Shown here: positions 1 to 10,053 of the stretch, in pieces
Layout of the letters: each line of letters opens with the position of its first letter
Position numbering within the stretch: position 1 is the stretch's first letter
Assembly (NCBI GenBank): GCA_000507305.1
Contig: DF239866.1
Span: 1-64,000 of the forward strand
Reading direction: 5' to 3'
Source of the DNA: Breviolum minutum Mf 1.05b.01
Lineage: Eukaryota; Sar; Dinophyceae; Suessiales; Symbiodiniaceae
Length of the DNA: 64,000 nucleotides
Notes under the pieces: generated by a model
What the model saw: only the letters and a program-made list of their open reading frames with translations
Databases searched by the model: none
Told to the model about the DNA's origin: nothing
Made by a program: the position numbers and the translations under genes

Positions 1-276
1 TAAGCACCACACAGGTGGAGATTGCTTTCACCTCGCAGGTGAAGCTTTCCTTACCTAGCAGGTAAGGTTTGACCTCCACCACGCAGGTGGAGATTGCCTT
101 CACCTCGCAGGTGAAGCTTTCCTTACCTAGGAGGTAAGGTTTGGAGGCGTCCATCTCCAAAGTCCAGGCCAGTCCTGACCTCCACCACGCAGGTAGAGAT
201 TGCCTTCACCTCGCAGGTGAAGCTTTCCTTACCCTCCACCACGCAGGTAAAGATTGCCTTCACCTCGCAGGTGAAT
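1..276. repeat. Array of small hairpins with GCAGGT centres (family-like tandem repeat, cut by window edge)
   Basis: About ten short palindromes follow one another. Three arm types alternate: TTCACC-TCGCA-GGTGAA, CTTACC-TAGCA-GGTAAG and CTCCACC-ACGCA-GGTGGAG. Each has arms of 6-8 bases and a 5-base centre, usually ending in GCA. The first full unit repeats after 72 bp (GGTGGAG near 14 and 86). Later units carry a 34-bp insertion and an 18-bp deletion. Every centre reads like a joined splice site (AG|GT). No protein is apparent. Function is unknown. Confidence 0.8.
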
Positions 277-673
277 TATCTTTCCAACATTATTTTGGTT
301 TGCCCCCAAAAATTATCTAAAGACATGAAACTTCATCACATGCACCGAACCCACATGCTCCCCAAAGTCAAGTGCCTGTCACCACTTCGTGCAAGCCCGT
401 GCCACAACCACAGTCACGCCGGTTTTGAGCCATCGATCATATAGTATACTGATTCCCAACGTCAAAACTCTCATTGTTTGTGTCTACATTGTCTTGCAAG
501 CATGCCTCTTGTACAACAAAAAGGCCACCTTGAAAAATCAACACTTGCGTAAAAACTTAATTCCAAACGCTATAGTTTCCTTTTGACTCTGAGGATTTAT
601 CGCGCACGTGCCCGTCCTTGCAGGTTTTCTTGCATACTTGTACAAGAAACAAAGTAAACTACGTTTCAAAAAC

Positions 674-2059
674 TTAGTCGGGGTAGTACCCCCGCTTGGC
701 CCAGCAGGACAATGTGCAATTTGGACGCTGGCGGCAGCCGGAGCAACCGTTGCGCCACAAATCCTGCAGCTCAGCAGGCACCTTACGAAACAGTTTCTTC
801 CGTGCCTGCGCCATTTCTGCAGGACTCAAACGACTTCCAGCTTTGTGCTTCTTAGCAGGCTTTGCCTTGCCTGATGCAACTGCCGGACGCTTCGGGCTCG
901 CCTTGCTTGCAGCCGCTGGTCTTTTCTTTACAGCGGCGGCCTTTTTTTTCGGAGTCGGTTTGACCTTCTGTTTCGGAGGCTGTTTGCCCTTTTCTTTTGG
1001 CACTTGGTCAAGTTTTTCTTCCTCCAAACCAGCTTGCAAAACACTGATCATTTCCTCCGCTGATGAAGGTTTGGCAGTCGCCCGCTTTGTTTCCAAAGCT
1101 TCCTGCGCCTGCGTGCCCTTGCTACTCTCCTTGACTTCAGCTTCAACATCAAGCAAAGCAGGCGCTTCGCTTGGTTTTCGACAGCTCACATCTGCCTGTG
1201 GTTTCTGCAGAAGTTTGAAGCCAGGCAACTCAACTGACCTCGGTTGCTCTGCAGGCGCGCGGCCGCAACCAACCGCAGACGCAATAATTCCTTTCAGCAA
1301 GGTATCCGCAGAGCTAGAGCTCGACGGCTGCAAAGATTGCTCATTGCTTCGAGCTTTCAAATTATCTTTCCGAAGAGGGTAAGTATCTGTCAAACTTTTC
1401 AAGGCAATCAAATCCACATGTGCAGGCGTGAAAGGTTCGAAACCATGTGGATAGGCTGTGTTTAACAAAGCATGTGGAAAATTGGCCACGTCCACAGGTA
1501 GCACTTCCACAAACTCTGAAGCTACCGGAGCTGTCTGAAAAATCTTTCTCATTTGAGGCTTGTACTGCTGCAAGAAGTAAAACTTCTCTTGTTCTGATAC
1601 CGACTTTGCCTTGTCGTGGCAAAAGACTATTGCCAAAATTGCACCAAAAGTTCCTTCATTTGGGTGCCGCAAGCCCAAGTGAACGGCCAGGTGACAAACA
1701 TTGGTGACAGCAGTATCTCTGGAGAAATCTGCCTGCTGCAGAAATTCCCAGTGCTTCCTGTCCAAGTAGTGCACCAATGTCTTGTAATCTTGCAAACGAA
1801 TCCGTGATTTTGGTTCCCGGGAGTCATCCATTTGTTTCGCCACAGCTTCTTTCAAAACCGTGGCTAGCTCCTCGCCCCAGATTTCAGACCTTACAGAATC
1901 CAGAGCCTTGCCAGCATCCTCAAGGCTCAGCTTTTGACCCTGGATTACATTCACTATACGGTCTGCTTGCTTCTGGCGAAGGCCCTGGATGGATTCTAAA
2001 CCATGTAGGCCCGTCAAAAATTTCTGAGCTGCCAAAATTTGTTTCTCAACTTGAGCCAT
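674..2059 (-). CDS. Intronless dinoflagellate multi-copy family protein with basic tail and C-terminal Cys cluster
   Basis: A single open frame of 461 residues runs on the minus strand from ATG at 2059 to the stop at 674. Residues 1-200 look globular and helical, with motifs such as LQDYKTLVHYL, LAVHLGLRHPNEGTFGAI and YKPQMRKIF. I recognise this pattern from memory of an amplified gene family in Symbiodiniaceae genomes, and no search was made. Residues 240-345 are Ser/Glu-rich and low in complexity. Residues 345-415 are a Lys/Pro/Ala-rich basic tail, which suggests nucleic-acid binding or nuclear location. The C-terminus carries C-x2-C-x5-C-x3-C followed by W-x-KRGYY, possibly a small metal-binding knuckle. 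Molecular role is unknown. Lack of introns next to two multi-exon genes suggests origin by retroposition of a processed mRNA. The long intact frame argues for an active or recent copy. Confidence 0.85.
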   Translation of the reverse strand: MAQVEKQILAAQKFLTGLHGLESIQGLRQKQADRIVNVIQGQKLSLEDAGKALDSVRSEIWGEELATVLKEAVAKQMDDSREPKSRIRLQDYKTLVHYLDRKHWEFLQQADFSRDTAVTNVCHLAVHLGLRHPNEGTFGAILAIVFCHDKAKSVSEQEKFYFLQQYKPQMRKIFQTAPVASEFVEVLPVDVANFPHALLNTAYPHGFEPFTPAHVDLIALKSLTDTYPLRKDNLKARSNEQSLQPSSSSSADTLLKGIIASAVGCGRAPAEQPRSVELPGFKLLQKPQADVSCRKPSEAPALLDVEAEVKESSKGTQAQEALETKRATAKPSSAEEMISVLQAGLEEEKLDQVPKEKGKQPPKQKVKPTPKKKAAAVKKRPAAASKASPKRPAVASGKAKPAKKHKAGSRLSPAEMAQARKKLFRKVPAELQDLWRNGCSGCRQRPNCTLSCWAKRGYYPD

Positions 2060-2159
2060 GTTGCTTCGGTTGCTACGTAATTGTCCACAAAAAACAATAT
2101 TCTCCTGTCAACGAAAAAAATCGATTTGAGAAGAAAAAATCAAACAATTTTTAAAAACA

Positions 2160-2690
2160 TCTAAATTTTGAAAGTTCCAGTAACTTTCATAAGTCTATTG
2201 TAACTTTCCTGAAATGATGGCTTGCCAAAACTTATATGTAACTTATAACTCTCTAATGTTCTTATAACTCATCGCTAGAGATCTGTTACTTATGACCTAC
2301 TTAGAGCATATACAAGCTACATATACACTACTTGAACACATTATAACTCATTTATAATCTTGTTATAACCTATGTAAGTTCCAACCCTGACTAAAGTATG
2401 ACCCATAAAAAGTATGAGTAGCACATAATACTAGTACTAGTTTAGCAATCAATTCATTTATATATAGAAGACTAATTGATACTCCTTCAACCCTTTTCCA
2501 AAACAGAATCCTCCAAATGGTGGATCTTGTGTTTCAAGTTTGCCCAAGCTTGCTGAAAACATCCTTATGGATGGTGGCTCGTATGTAGCTTTTTTTGTTC
2601 AGTCAAATCCACTGACCGAAGATGAAGGATGTGACATTGATCAAACAAGTACTTGTTGAAAACTGTCTGATACTAAGTTGGATGGGATCG
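2160..2690. other. AT-rich upstream region of the minus-strand gene
   Basis: No gene is visible. The stretch holds degenerate repeats of TTATAACTCAT-like words (about 2233-2370). It lies 5' of the minus-strand gene at 674-2059 and could contain its promoter. Dinoflagellates generally lack TATA boxes, so I do not assign one. Confidence 0.3.
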
Positions 2691-2691
2691 T

Positions 2692-2943
2692 ATGGCTCAG
2701 CAACACCAAAACCGACCCGTGTTTGGGGCACAGCGCCACGCACCAAGTCAATGTCGACGTATACAAGCTAGGAGTTCCTGCAGGGTCTATGGGGTTCCGT
2801 CCAATCTCAGGCCGTGGTTTCCCAAGCTGTACCGCTCTTTGAACAAGCAGCAGCGGAAGGTCTTGGCAGAAAGGGCTAAACAATTGAAGGTGGTCTTCAA
2901 AAAGGTAAAGGCTGATGGGTCCATCTGTGTGTCGATCCCTTAA
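2692..2943 (+). CDS. Possible exon or gene fragment, basic helical protein
   Basis: The open frame of 83 codons contains a protein-like stretch from about residue 45 (FPKLYRSLNKQQRKVLAERA) with a heptad-like pattern of Lys, Leu and Arg. An AAAAAGGTAAAG sequence near 2898-2909 could be a splice donor. No family is recognised, no flanking exons could be joined to it, and chance remains possible. Confidence 0.22.
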   Translation: MAQQHQNRPVFGAQRHAPSQCRRIQARSSCRVYGVPSNLRPWFPKLYRSLNKQQRKVLAERAKQLKVVFKKVKADGSICVSIP

Positions 2944-3939
2944 TCCTGCCATCCTACAGTGTTCAAGTTTGGATTTGCTTGCGTTTTTTCCATTGTTTTG
3001 AATATAGGAACTCCGGAGTATATAGTACTGGTTGACAAAAACTGCTTTTAAAGTGATCCTAGGACCGGTGGCCCTGGTCTCCGGTTTGCGTGTCTATCAC
3101 CTACACAAGACCTCTATGGACAGGTACTGGGTGGATCAATATGTAAGCTAGCCTGAGCAATGAAAAAGTGCAACGCTATCCAGTTTGACTCCATCAGTAT
3201 TATCCATGATTATCCCATATTGAACAGCTTGTGTGTTTTCATTGCTCATGTTTTTGCAACAATGGATAAATTTCTCGAAACCAGTCTTAATTTTTGAACG
3301 TTCAATTCCAATTCGACCAAGGTTTAGTTTTCTAATCTCTGAGATATGCAGGATTCAAACGGGCTTCAACTTAGAGCTGCACTAAAGTCTGCCTGGTACA
3401 AACTTCGCTCAAACCGGTCCATGCCTGTGGGGCCCTTGGTGAGAGCACATTCATATATAGTGGTTCAATTCGTAACACAGCAGTTTTTCAGAAATTAGTT
3501 ACTTGTGTACTTACTTGTTTTTTTTTCGCCCTAACTCGAAAGTGTTTGCTACTTGCGCCTGTTTTGAAAGACGTGAACTAATTCCCCGAAATTTTCTTTT
3601 TTGGTGATGGCGTGTTACTTTTAGGAACACGGAATGAGTTAAGGCCACCACCAAGTAGCTTAACGCAAACTATTAATATAGACATTTACACTATCCCAAA
3701 TCATTCTTTCTCGTTGTGCTGGCGGATGAGGCCAAGCAAAGTGGAGCTTGGAAGAAGGGAGGACTGGGAAGACTGAGGCGGTTTCTACGTGCCATTTCAA
3801 AATAAACCAAACATGGTGGATTATTGCAACTCCATCATTTGGGTTGGAACCACAGAGCGAATTCCAATTGAAAACTTTATTGCAGATCTCTTTGTTGGAA
3901 CGACATGGTGTATAACGAGGAATCCATTGGAATCCAAAT
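2944..3939. other. Non-coding spacer without recognised features
   Basis: I see no convincing reading frame, microsatellite or inverted repeat between the possible exon ending at 2943 and the inverted-repeat element at 3940. Confidence 0.4.
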
Positions 3940-4040
3940 GGGTGTTTCCAAAAATAGGGGTACCCCAAAATGGATGGTTTATAACAGAAAACCCTATTAA
4001 AATTGATGATTTGGGGATACCAGTATTTTTGGAAACACCC
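3940..4040. mobile_element. MITE-like element, family H (GGGTGTTTCC ends)
   Basis: Terminal inverted repeats GGGTGTTTCCAAAAATA (3940-3956) and TATTTTTGGAAACACCC (4024-4040) are perfect over 17 bases. AAAT flanks both sides, consistent with a target-site duplication. Related copies lie at 15321-15403 and 43303-43409, and a fragment near 56655-56710. No transposase is encoded. Confidence 0.85.
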
Positions 4041-4471
4041 AAATGAAATTCCTAAGGACTAGTCCTAGCTGGTGGTTCAACCCTTTGCAAAAATAATTGG
4101 ATCGATAGTCATCCCCGGAACAACTGGTGAAACATGTTCTGACCGACTGTTCCCACCATTGGCTGGGCCTGGCGACTGCAGTTGCAAGTGCCGTTGCGGT
4201 GCGTTTTGCTGGTCTCGGATTGCATTGTGGGCAGGGCATAGTGGCCATGTTTGAATGATTGCGTTGAAAGACATCAAAAAAACAACCCCACCATTCTCCT
4301 ACTAGGTGCATTTCAGGGACTTAACACATTTATTGTTGTGAACCTTGACCATTTGCCCGACAGGGTCAGCTAAATTAAAGAGGTTGTCAAATGTGTCAAA
4401 GGAACATACCTTTTCAACACAGGACAAACAGTGAATTATGAATAAGAAATTAAAATGCCAAAACAAACATA

Positions 4472-4551
4472 CGCGTGAAATCGCGTGAAGTTAGCGTGAA
4501 ATACGAAGTTTACCCGTGAACTACCAAGTTTACCCGTGAAGTACGCGTGAA
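4472..4551 (+). repeat. CGTGAA minisatellite upstream of the coiled-coil gene
   Basis: Six CGTGAA words occur at 4474, 4484, 4495, 4515, 4535 and 4546, spaced 10, 11, 20, 20 and 11 bp apart. Two 20-bp units starting AAGTTTACCCGTGAA (4506 and 4526) are tandem. The array lies about 300 bp upstream of the ATG at 4850. It could be a simple minisatellite or a regulatory cluster. Confidence 0.65.
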
Positions 4552-4790
4552 GTAGACCCCCTTGAATCTCAAGTTTTTGAAACAAGTTTGGTATGATAAT
4601 GCATCTGTTCAGAAGCCCTGCGCACAGTTTGTGCAAAGACCCTCTTGTGGACGATCGGAAATGTCATAACCAAAATAGTTTGCTCATGTTTGCTCATGAT
4701 GCCGACGTGAAATTTCCCCTGTTATTTTTGCACAACATGTGCATTTGTCGATCAAAACCAAAAAAATGTTGAGATGAAATCGATGTTTTG

Positions 4791-4810
4791 CAGCCATTTT
4801 TGGCCGAGGT
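4791..4810 (+). other. Possible degraded spliced-leader relic in the 5' leader
   Basis: CAGCCATTTTTGGCCGAG lies 40-60 bases before the ATG at 4850. It shares AGCCATTTT and TGGC with the dinoflagellate trans-spliced leader (core TAGCCATTTTGGCTCAAG), with one extra T and a few changes. Such relics mark genes reinserted from trans-spliced mRNA. The gene downstream has many introns, and the match is short, so chance is possible. Confidence 0.25.
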
Positions 4811-4849
4811 GGTGACCAAGCTTCAACTCCTTAGGATTAGGATTCAATC

Positions 4850-7800
4850 ATGGAAGAGGAGCTTAAAAACCATCTAAGCAAAGGTCGCTTAAGAAAGGCT
4901 AAGGCCGTAGGTGAAGGTTCTGCTGAAGAAACAAAAGAAGCCAGTATGACACCAGCTGAACCCAAAGGAGAAGACTCACCTCCAGAAAAACCCGAAGGTG
5001 CACCCCATGTTTTTGATTTCTTTGGACTTGGATGGAAGGTTAATCACCTGTAATATATTAATTTAATCACAGTGAATACCCATATGCCCTTGTGCTCAAC
5101 CCTTTAAACACCAACCATTGGGGTCCAGCTCGCTCCTCATCACCAAAGCCATCACCTGCGCGTTTTTGATAGGTGATGGTCCACCGCGGAAACCCAAAAG
5201 AGTCGTTGTGAAAGTCGTGAAGAAAGCAAAAGAGGGTGGTGGTCGAAAAACAGATATGGGTGAACCTGTTCCTGTTGCCACCCCTGCAGAAATCACTGAG
5301 ACAACTTCGACCCAACATGGCACTCCCGTAGATTCAACCTTGACTCTTCCATACGAATCGGGTGAATTTTTTCACACAGGGGGTGATTCACAGTGGAGGC
5401 AACAAGCTGAATCTATGTGGCCGTTGTGGAATTGGCCACCTGAAGGGTGGCGACCTGATAGTTCCCATGAAGCTTATCATGACCCAAGATCACCTTACCA
5501 TCGGTTCAAAGATTTTGATTGGGATGCATACAGTCAAAGAGTAGGAAACACACATCGTGAACTACAAAGCCCTGGGGCCTTTAACTCTCCTCGCATCAGC
5601 CGCACTCACAGTGACCTCAGCGAGATGACCACTACTAGTGTGGGACCCAGTGCCAGCTTTGTTGCGGAGCAACTCCAAAGGTGCAAAACGGGTGAGTTGA
5701 GCCTACTTGCAAGTAGTACTGTCCCTGCAACTGACAGTAGTTCGGTCCTTAGCCAAGCCTTGGCAGAACAAGCGAAAGCAAAGGAAATGCTTTTGCGTGC
5801 TCAAGAAATGATGGAGAAAGCTAACGCAGGCGAAGTTGAAAAGCTGAAGGAAGAAAATGCACGATTGAAGGAAAGCACCAGGAAACAAGAAGAGTTGAAA
5901 CGTGAAGGAGAAAAGGCAGAAGAAGATGAGAGGAAAAAGGAGGAGGATCGAAAGTTGGAGGCTTTGAGGATTGAAGCAAAGTCCAAAGAAGAGGAACAAT
6001 TGAAGGAAGAAGCCAAGAAAGAAAAGGAGTTGAAAGAGAGAGGAAAAAGGAGGAGGATCGAAAGTTGGAGGCTTTGAGGATTGAAGCAAAGTCCAAAGAA
6101 GAGGAACGATTGAAGGAAGAAGCCAAGAAAGAAAAGGAGCTGAAAGAGAAGGCAGACGAAGACAAGAAAAAAACGGAAGAAGAGGAAAGATTGAAGGAAG
6201 AAGCCAGGAAAGCAGAACAGTTGAAACGTGAAAGTGAGCTGGCAGATACTAAGGTACCAGAAGGGAAGGGTCAAGGAAAGGGCACACAGCAGCCTGAGGA
6301 AGGCACTGAGGCATACAATGCAAAGCTGGAGAAACGAAAACAAGAGGCACATGCAAGGTACATGCGCTACTACCGCAACATACGTCGTTCGCCCCTGAGG
6401 AAACTCTCTTCGGGATTATTTGTTCTTGATTTGTTTTCTTCCAGTTGTGGTAAAATAGATCTACTTGCCATCACTAAGACAAAGATACGCCCAAAGAACT
6501 GCGCTTAATGGGGGCAGAAGCGAAAGGAAGTGACTTGACCCTTGAATTAAGACATCACGATTTGTGTGTTCAGCTGGTTTTGCATATGCACTGATCTTTA
6601 GCTCCACCCAGTGCCAAAATGTTTCTTGCACACAGACTCCTATATTGTTACTTCCATCCCTGAACCGGTATTTCGAACATCCCCCTAGCCGAGGCAAAAG
6701 CCTCAATGCGGTGTTGTTTGATGCTTGGTGCCAATGCGAAGAGGGCAATTGGAAGAAGTCCGAATTTTACATGAATATCAAGAGCAGACATGTTTCCAAA
6801 AAACGAGGGGTTCGTAAGTGGCTTCTTCGCCATGAGATGGATGAGAAGTTTACCGTAAAGGTAGCAGAAGCACTTCGTGCCCACAAAGCCGCCGATGAAA
6901 GCCTTTGGAAATCGGAAACAAGATACCATCCTGAATTGCCAGAGCAAGAGGATGGGTAACATGGCATGTGTTCTTCCTCTACATTCACCAATTTACTACC
7001 ATAACCGATTTTGTACCGTGCCATCGATTGCGATTCGAGTGAGTCGTCATCGTCGTCGGCATCAAGCAAGAAAGGTAAGAAAGGTAAGAAAGGCAAGAAA
7101 GAGAAGAAGGACAAGAAAGGAACCAAAGACGAGCCAAAGAAAACCAAAAAGGTGAAGAAGGTCGGGGAATGGGTACCATAGTTATTATTCTTCAAAACTG
7201 GATTTGCCAGAATGTTGTATGTGCCTTTCGGTGGTTGTAGTGGATTCTTGGAACTGCGAATCATGTAGACATGCAGTATAGAGTCTGTGGTGGATGGTTT
7301 TCTCCAATTCGTCATAAATGCCATTTTAAATATCAACAGCCGTTTTGGCTAAAGCTCTGGTGTTTTTAACGGACTTAGGTTTTTTTCGATGTTGCCAATC
7401 CTTTAAGTTTTCCAATGATGACAGCCAGGCAGAGCTAATAGCTGCCAAAAGATCCGTGTTGACACCTGCAAAAAAGATCAGTGTCCTAGCAGCTTTCGTT
7501 TCTTACTTTCGCAAGTTTCTAGCTTGGACCATTTCCGTATTGTACGTGTTCAATGCATATTCTGCCCCCTTGGAAAAGTGAGTTTTTTTTGAATGGTTTG
7601 AACTCGTTGTTTAAAATTCACCCAGGTGATTCAGGTGTTTGACAAGTTCCCCTCAAGAAATCAAACATAGCGATGGAACATCCTCGTATATGAACTTTTA
7701 AAAATCTTTCTTTGGGTTTGGGTTCTTCCCTAGTCATAAATCCGCTCCAGGATAAATAACGCAAGTGAAATCTGATCTCGCTTTCTGCCGGATATGGTTT

Positions 7801-8725
7801 CACAGGACCACAAGGAGAAAACCAGAAAGGACAAGGACAAGGACAAGAAAAAGGAGGAAAAGCAGGAAACAGAAGAGGAAAAGGCAGAAAGAGTGGCAAA
7901 GGAAGAACAGAAGCAGTTGCTGAAAGATGCAAAAAAAAGTTGTTGTCTTAGCCAAGCAATTTGCATGGTGTGTGTGAAAACAACAGATGTGACATTAACA
8001 TTTCCTAGGCGATTGGAGATACCAGTACGAAATTGAAGTGGGCCATCAATCTATCGCAAAATCTGGCACGGCTGCCTGAGTCTCAAATGTAATGATCGTG
8101 CAACATACTACCCTTACAAAAGTGACTTACGATTGCTGCCTAGGAGTGACAAGTTTGCGTCCTACGTGAAGCAAGACTATGAAGAGAAGAAGAAGCAATG
8201 TGAGGAAGCCGACGATGTTTTCGGGGACGGAATGATCAAAAAACTATTGATTTTAGATCAAATTGAAAATTTCTTTATAGATCAAAAACCAAAAACCAGG
8301 GGTCGGTCTGTACACTTCTTTACTTTCCCTGTCACTGAAGCTCCCCACGTTGCTCCAGGACATCCGCTCCAGCCTCCAAACAGCCGTGGACGCTGGCAAG
8401 GCACCAAACATGGTTTGCTGGAAGTCTGTACGTGTCATATATAATTCTAGACAGTTCAAAAATCATCATATCAAAAACAAAAGTTGCGGACTTCTACAGA
8501 GACTCTCCGGACTATGTATTTGTGTTTTGTTACTTACTCAACCCCCCAATGAAATCTCAAATAGAGGCAACTTAGGAACCCCTGGTGTTGAATCTGATTC
8601 ATTCTGACTGTGCGCAGGTCACCGTGGAAATGATTCATGAGTGTCAGGCGGCCCGAACCATTTTGGAGCAGGCATGTGAACCGTTGAAGTCTAAGAAGCC
8701 CAAAACAGCGGCTGCTGAATCGTAG
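4850..8725 (+). CDS. Multi-exon dinoflagellate family protein, coiled coil plus Ser/Lys-rich region
   Basis: Proposed exons are 4850-5030, 5173-5939, 6050-6399, 6689-6955, 7040-7151, 7806-7967, 8009-8079, 8144-8225, 8341-8427 and 8618-8725. They join in phase to about 728 residues ending at TAG 8723-8725. The order is: a Pro/Glu-rich start, a Trp/Pro-rich part, a Glu/Lys coiled coil (exons 2-3), the motif ARYMRYYRNIRRSP, and a conserved block with GVRKWLLRHEMDEKF and RYHPELPEQED. Then come a Ser run with KKGKKGKKGKKEKK, a second charged helix, and a helical tail with KLKWAINLSQNLARLPESDK. I recognise this layout from memory as an amplified Symbiodiniaceae family of unknown function. Donors are mixed GT and GA. 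The exon 1-2 and 8144/8341 junctions are uncertain, and the proposed intron 7968-8008 is only 41 nt. A 110-bp duplication interrupts the frame (separate entry). Confidence 0.75.
5931..6150 (+). repeat. 110-bp tandem duplication inside the coiled-coil exon
   Basis: Copies 5931-6040 and 6041-6150 differ at three positions (5998/6108, 6030/6140, 6040/6150). Since 110 is not a multiple of three, the frame is broken: the upstream frame stops at 6075-6077 and the continuation is one frame away. Removing exactly one copy restores the coiled coil. Intron-like borders exist at 5940 (AAAAAG|GAGGAG) and 6049/6050 (AAAAAG|GAGGAG), giving a 110-bp GA-AG intron in phase 0. Other registers in the repeat are also possible. 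Confidence 0.9.
7152..7805 (+). other. Longest intron of the coiled-coil gene
   Basis: The borders AAAAAG|GTGAAG and CACAG|GACCAC keep phase 0 between the two Lys-rich exons. A short open stretch near 7420-7500 (ELIAAKRSVLTPAKKI) could be an extra exon but is not needed. No inverted-repeat element is seen. Confidence 0.45.
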
Positions 8726-9508
8726 CTATCTCTGCAGTCTTAGATGTGGTGGGATTCTGGGAAACCTGGGATGAAACTATGCAGCTAACATCAGCTAGTG
8801 CTTCGCAAAAGTTGAACTTTCCGTTTCATAATCCCCATTATGAGTCTTTATTTGGATAAGGGAAAGGCCGAAAATGAACTGAAATGAAGATTCTAAAGTT
8901 CGGCCTATGCGATGAACGGCTGGTGAACAATATTGGGTTACCACTTTTGCCCATACAAATATTGTTTCGGAGGTGTGTATTAAAAACCCAGGGTGTTTCC
9001 ATCCAGATACTTTGTTTCCCATACTCTGAAGATCTTTGATGCACTACAGGTGTGTGTGTGTGGTTCGTCAAGAGGGTAACCTGCACAGCAGGTTTGGTCA
9101 AAGACTGGCCCCCTTCACACACCATAGATGTACCCAATCCTTTTTGCCAGCTGGCTAGCCAATGCATGTGTCAACATTAGCATCGAATCTGAATATAAAG
9201 GGTGATCTTAGACTTAGACCCAATTACATTTTCGAAAATTGAATCAACATTAATGTTTTTTGCTGTGCATTTTGGGGCGCTGCAGTGGCAATGGCCTTTC
9301 CGTCTCTAAATTATGGAGGTTGATCCGCAACAGTGGAAGATGGTTCCACGCAGTCTGAAGGAGATAAAACAACTTTGTTTCTGGGTCTCTCTTTGAGTTT
9401 TTCATTTTCTGCAGTCCCATGCTTGGAAATGTTTGCCCAAAAATTCAGCACTGAATCTTTTTGAACTAGGATAATTCTGCATCACTGCCCTACTCCGCCC
9501 CCTCGCAG
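8726..9508. other. Spacer between the two multi-exon genes
   Basis: No clear gene is seen. There is a short TG run near 9050-9062. The spacer would hold the 3' end of the upstream gene and the 5' region of the next. Confidence 0.4.
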
Positions 9509-10053
9509 GTGAGTCCAGCACGCCTTTCGAAAGAGACATTTGCGAGAAGATCGCATCTGGTGAACCTTGCTGGCATCTCAAGATTGGTGATGGCCGTGGT
9601 ATGCCGGCATAAAGGGAAACCCTCCCAAAGAGAGTCGCAAAGGTGTGATAATTACATTATACATGTTCTATTCCAAAAGCTTGTTGATGGGGTTGGATCC
9701 TTGGGGATCCTTGACTTTTACAGAACCGGTCAAACAAAGTGTTTGAACTTGTTCGGACTTGTTCGTGTCGATTTACTTTTCATTTTATTCAGCGCTGTTT
9801 ATGTCTTGGCGAAGTTCATTAGTTCTAGAGTCCTAGAAAGGTTGAACGTCTCAAGTCTCAGGAAGCGACTGCAAAAAGTGCCATGAAATCAGCGAGAACA
9901 ACTTATGAGGCTGGTTTTGCACAATCAGGGTTTGAGATTGTCGTTTCACTTCGGGTTTGTCACCAAGAAAAAGGCAATCTCAGAAATAAATGTTCCAATA
10001 TTGGATCACCTTCGAATTTGATGACATTTAACCGACCCACCATTTGCTGCCAG
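9509..10053 (+). other. Exon-like stretches upstream of the second family gene
   Basis: Two pieces look protein-like: 9516-9600 (RDICEKIASGEPCWHLKIGD in one frame) and 9890-10010 (REQLMRLVLHNQGLRLSF in one frame, a different reading in another). They could be 5' exons of the gene that follows. I could not choose frames or join them in phase. Confidence 0.25.

Noticed and set aside
1-276. CRISPR-like array
   Set aside because: Units are palindromes of three types with no unique spacers of constant length, and the organism is eukaryotic.
696-1465. Plus-strand open frames inside the minus-strand gene
   Set aside because: They are shadows of the 461-codon gene. Ala/Lys-rich codons leave the other strand open.
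3789-4046. Open frames on both strands around 3.9 kb
   Set aside because: They overlap the family H inverted-repeat element, whose symmetry opens frames on both strands.
5703-6352. Long antisense open frames over the coiled-coil exon
   Set aside because: They are the mirror of Glu/Lys codons on the plus strand (Phe/Leu/Ser-rich). The plus-strand protein is clearly the real one.
7337-7357. Spliced-leader-like word AGCCGTTTTGGCTAAAG
   Set aside because: It has about five mismatches to the leader and lies within an intron of the coiled-coil gene, so chance is more likely.
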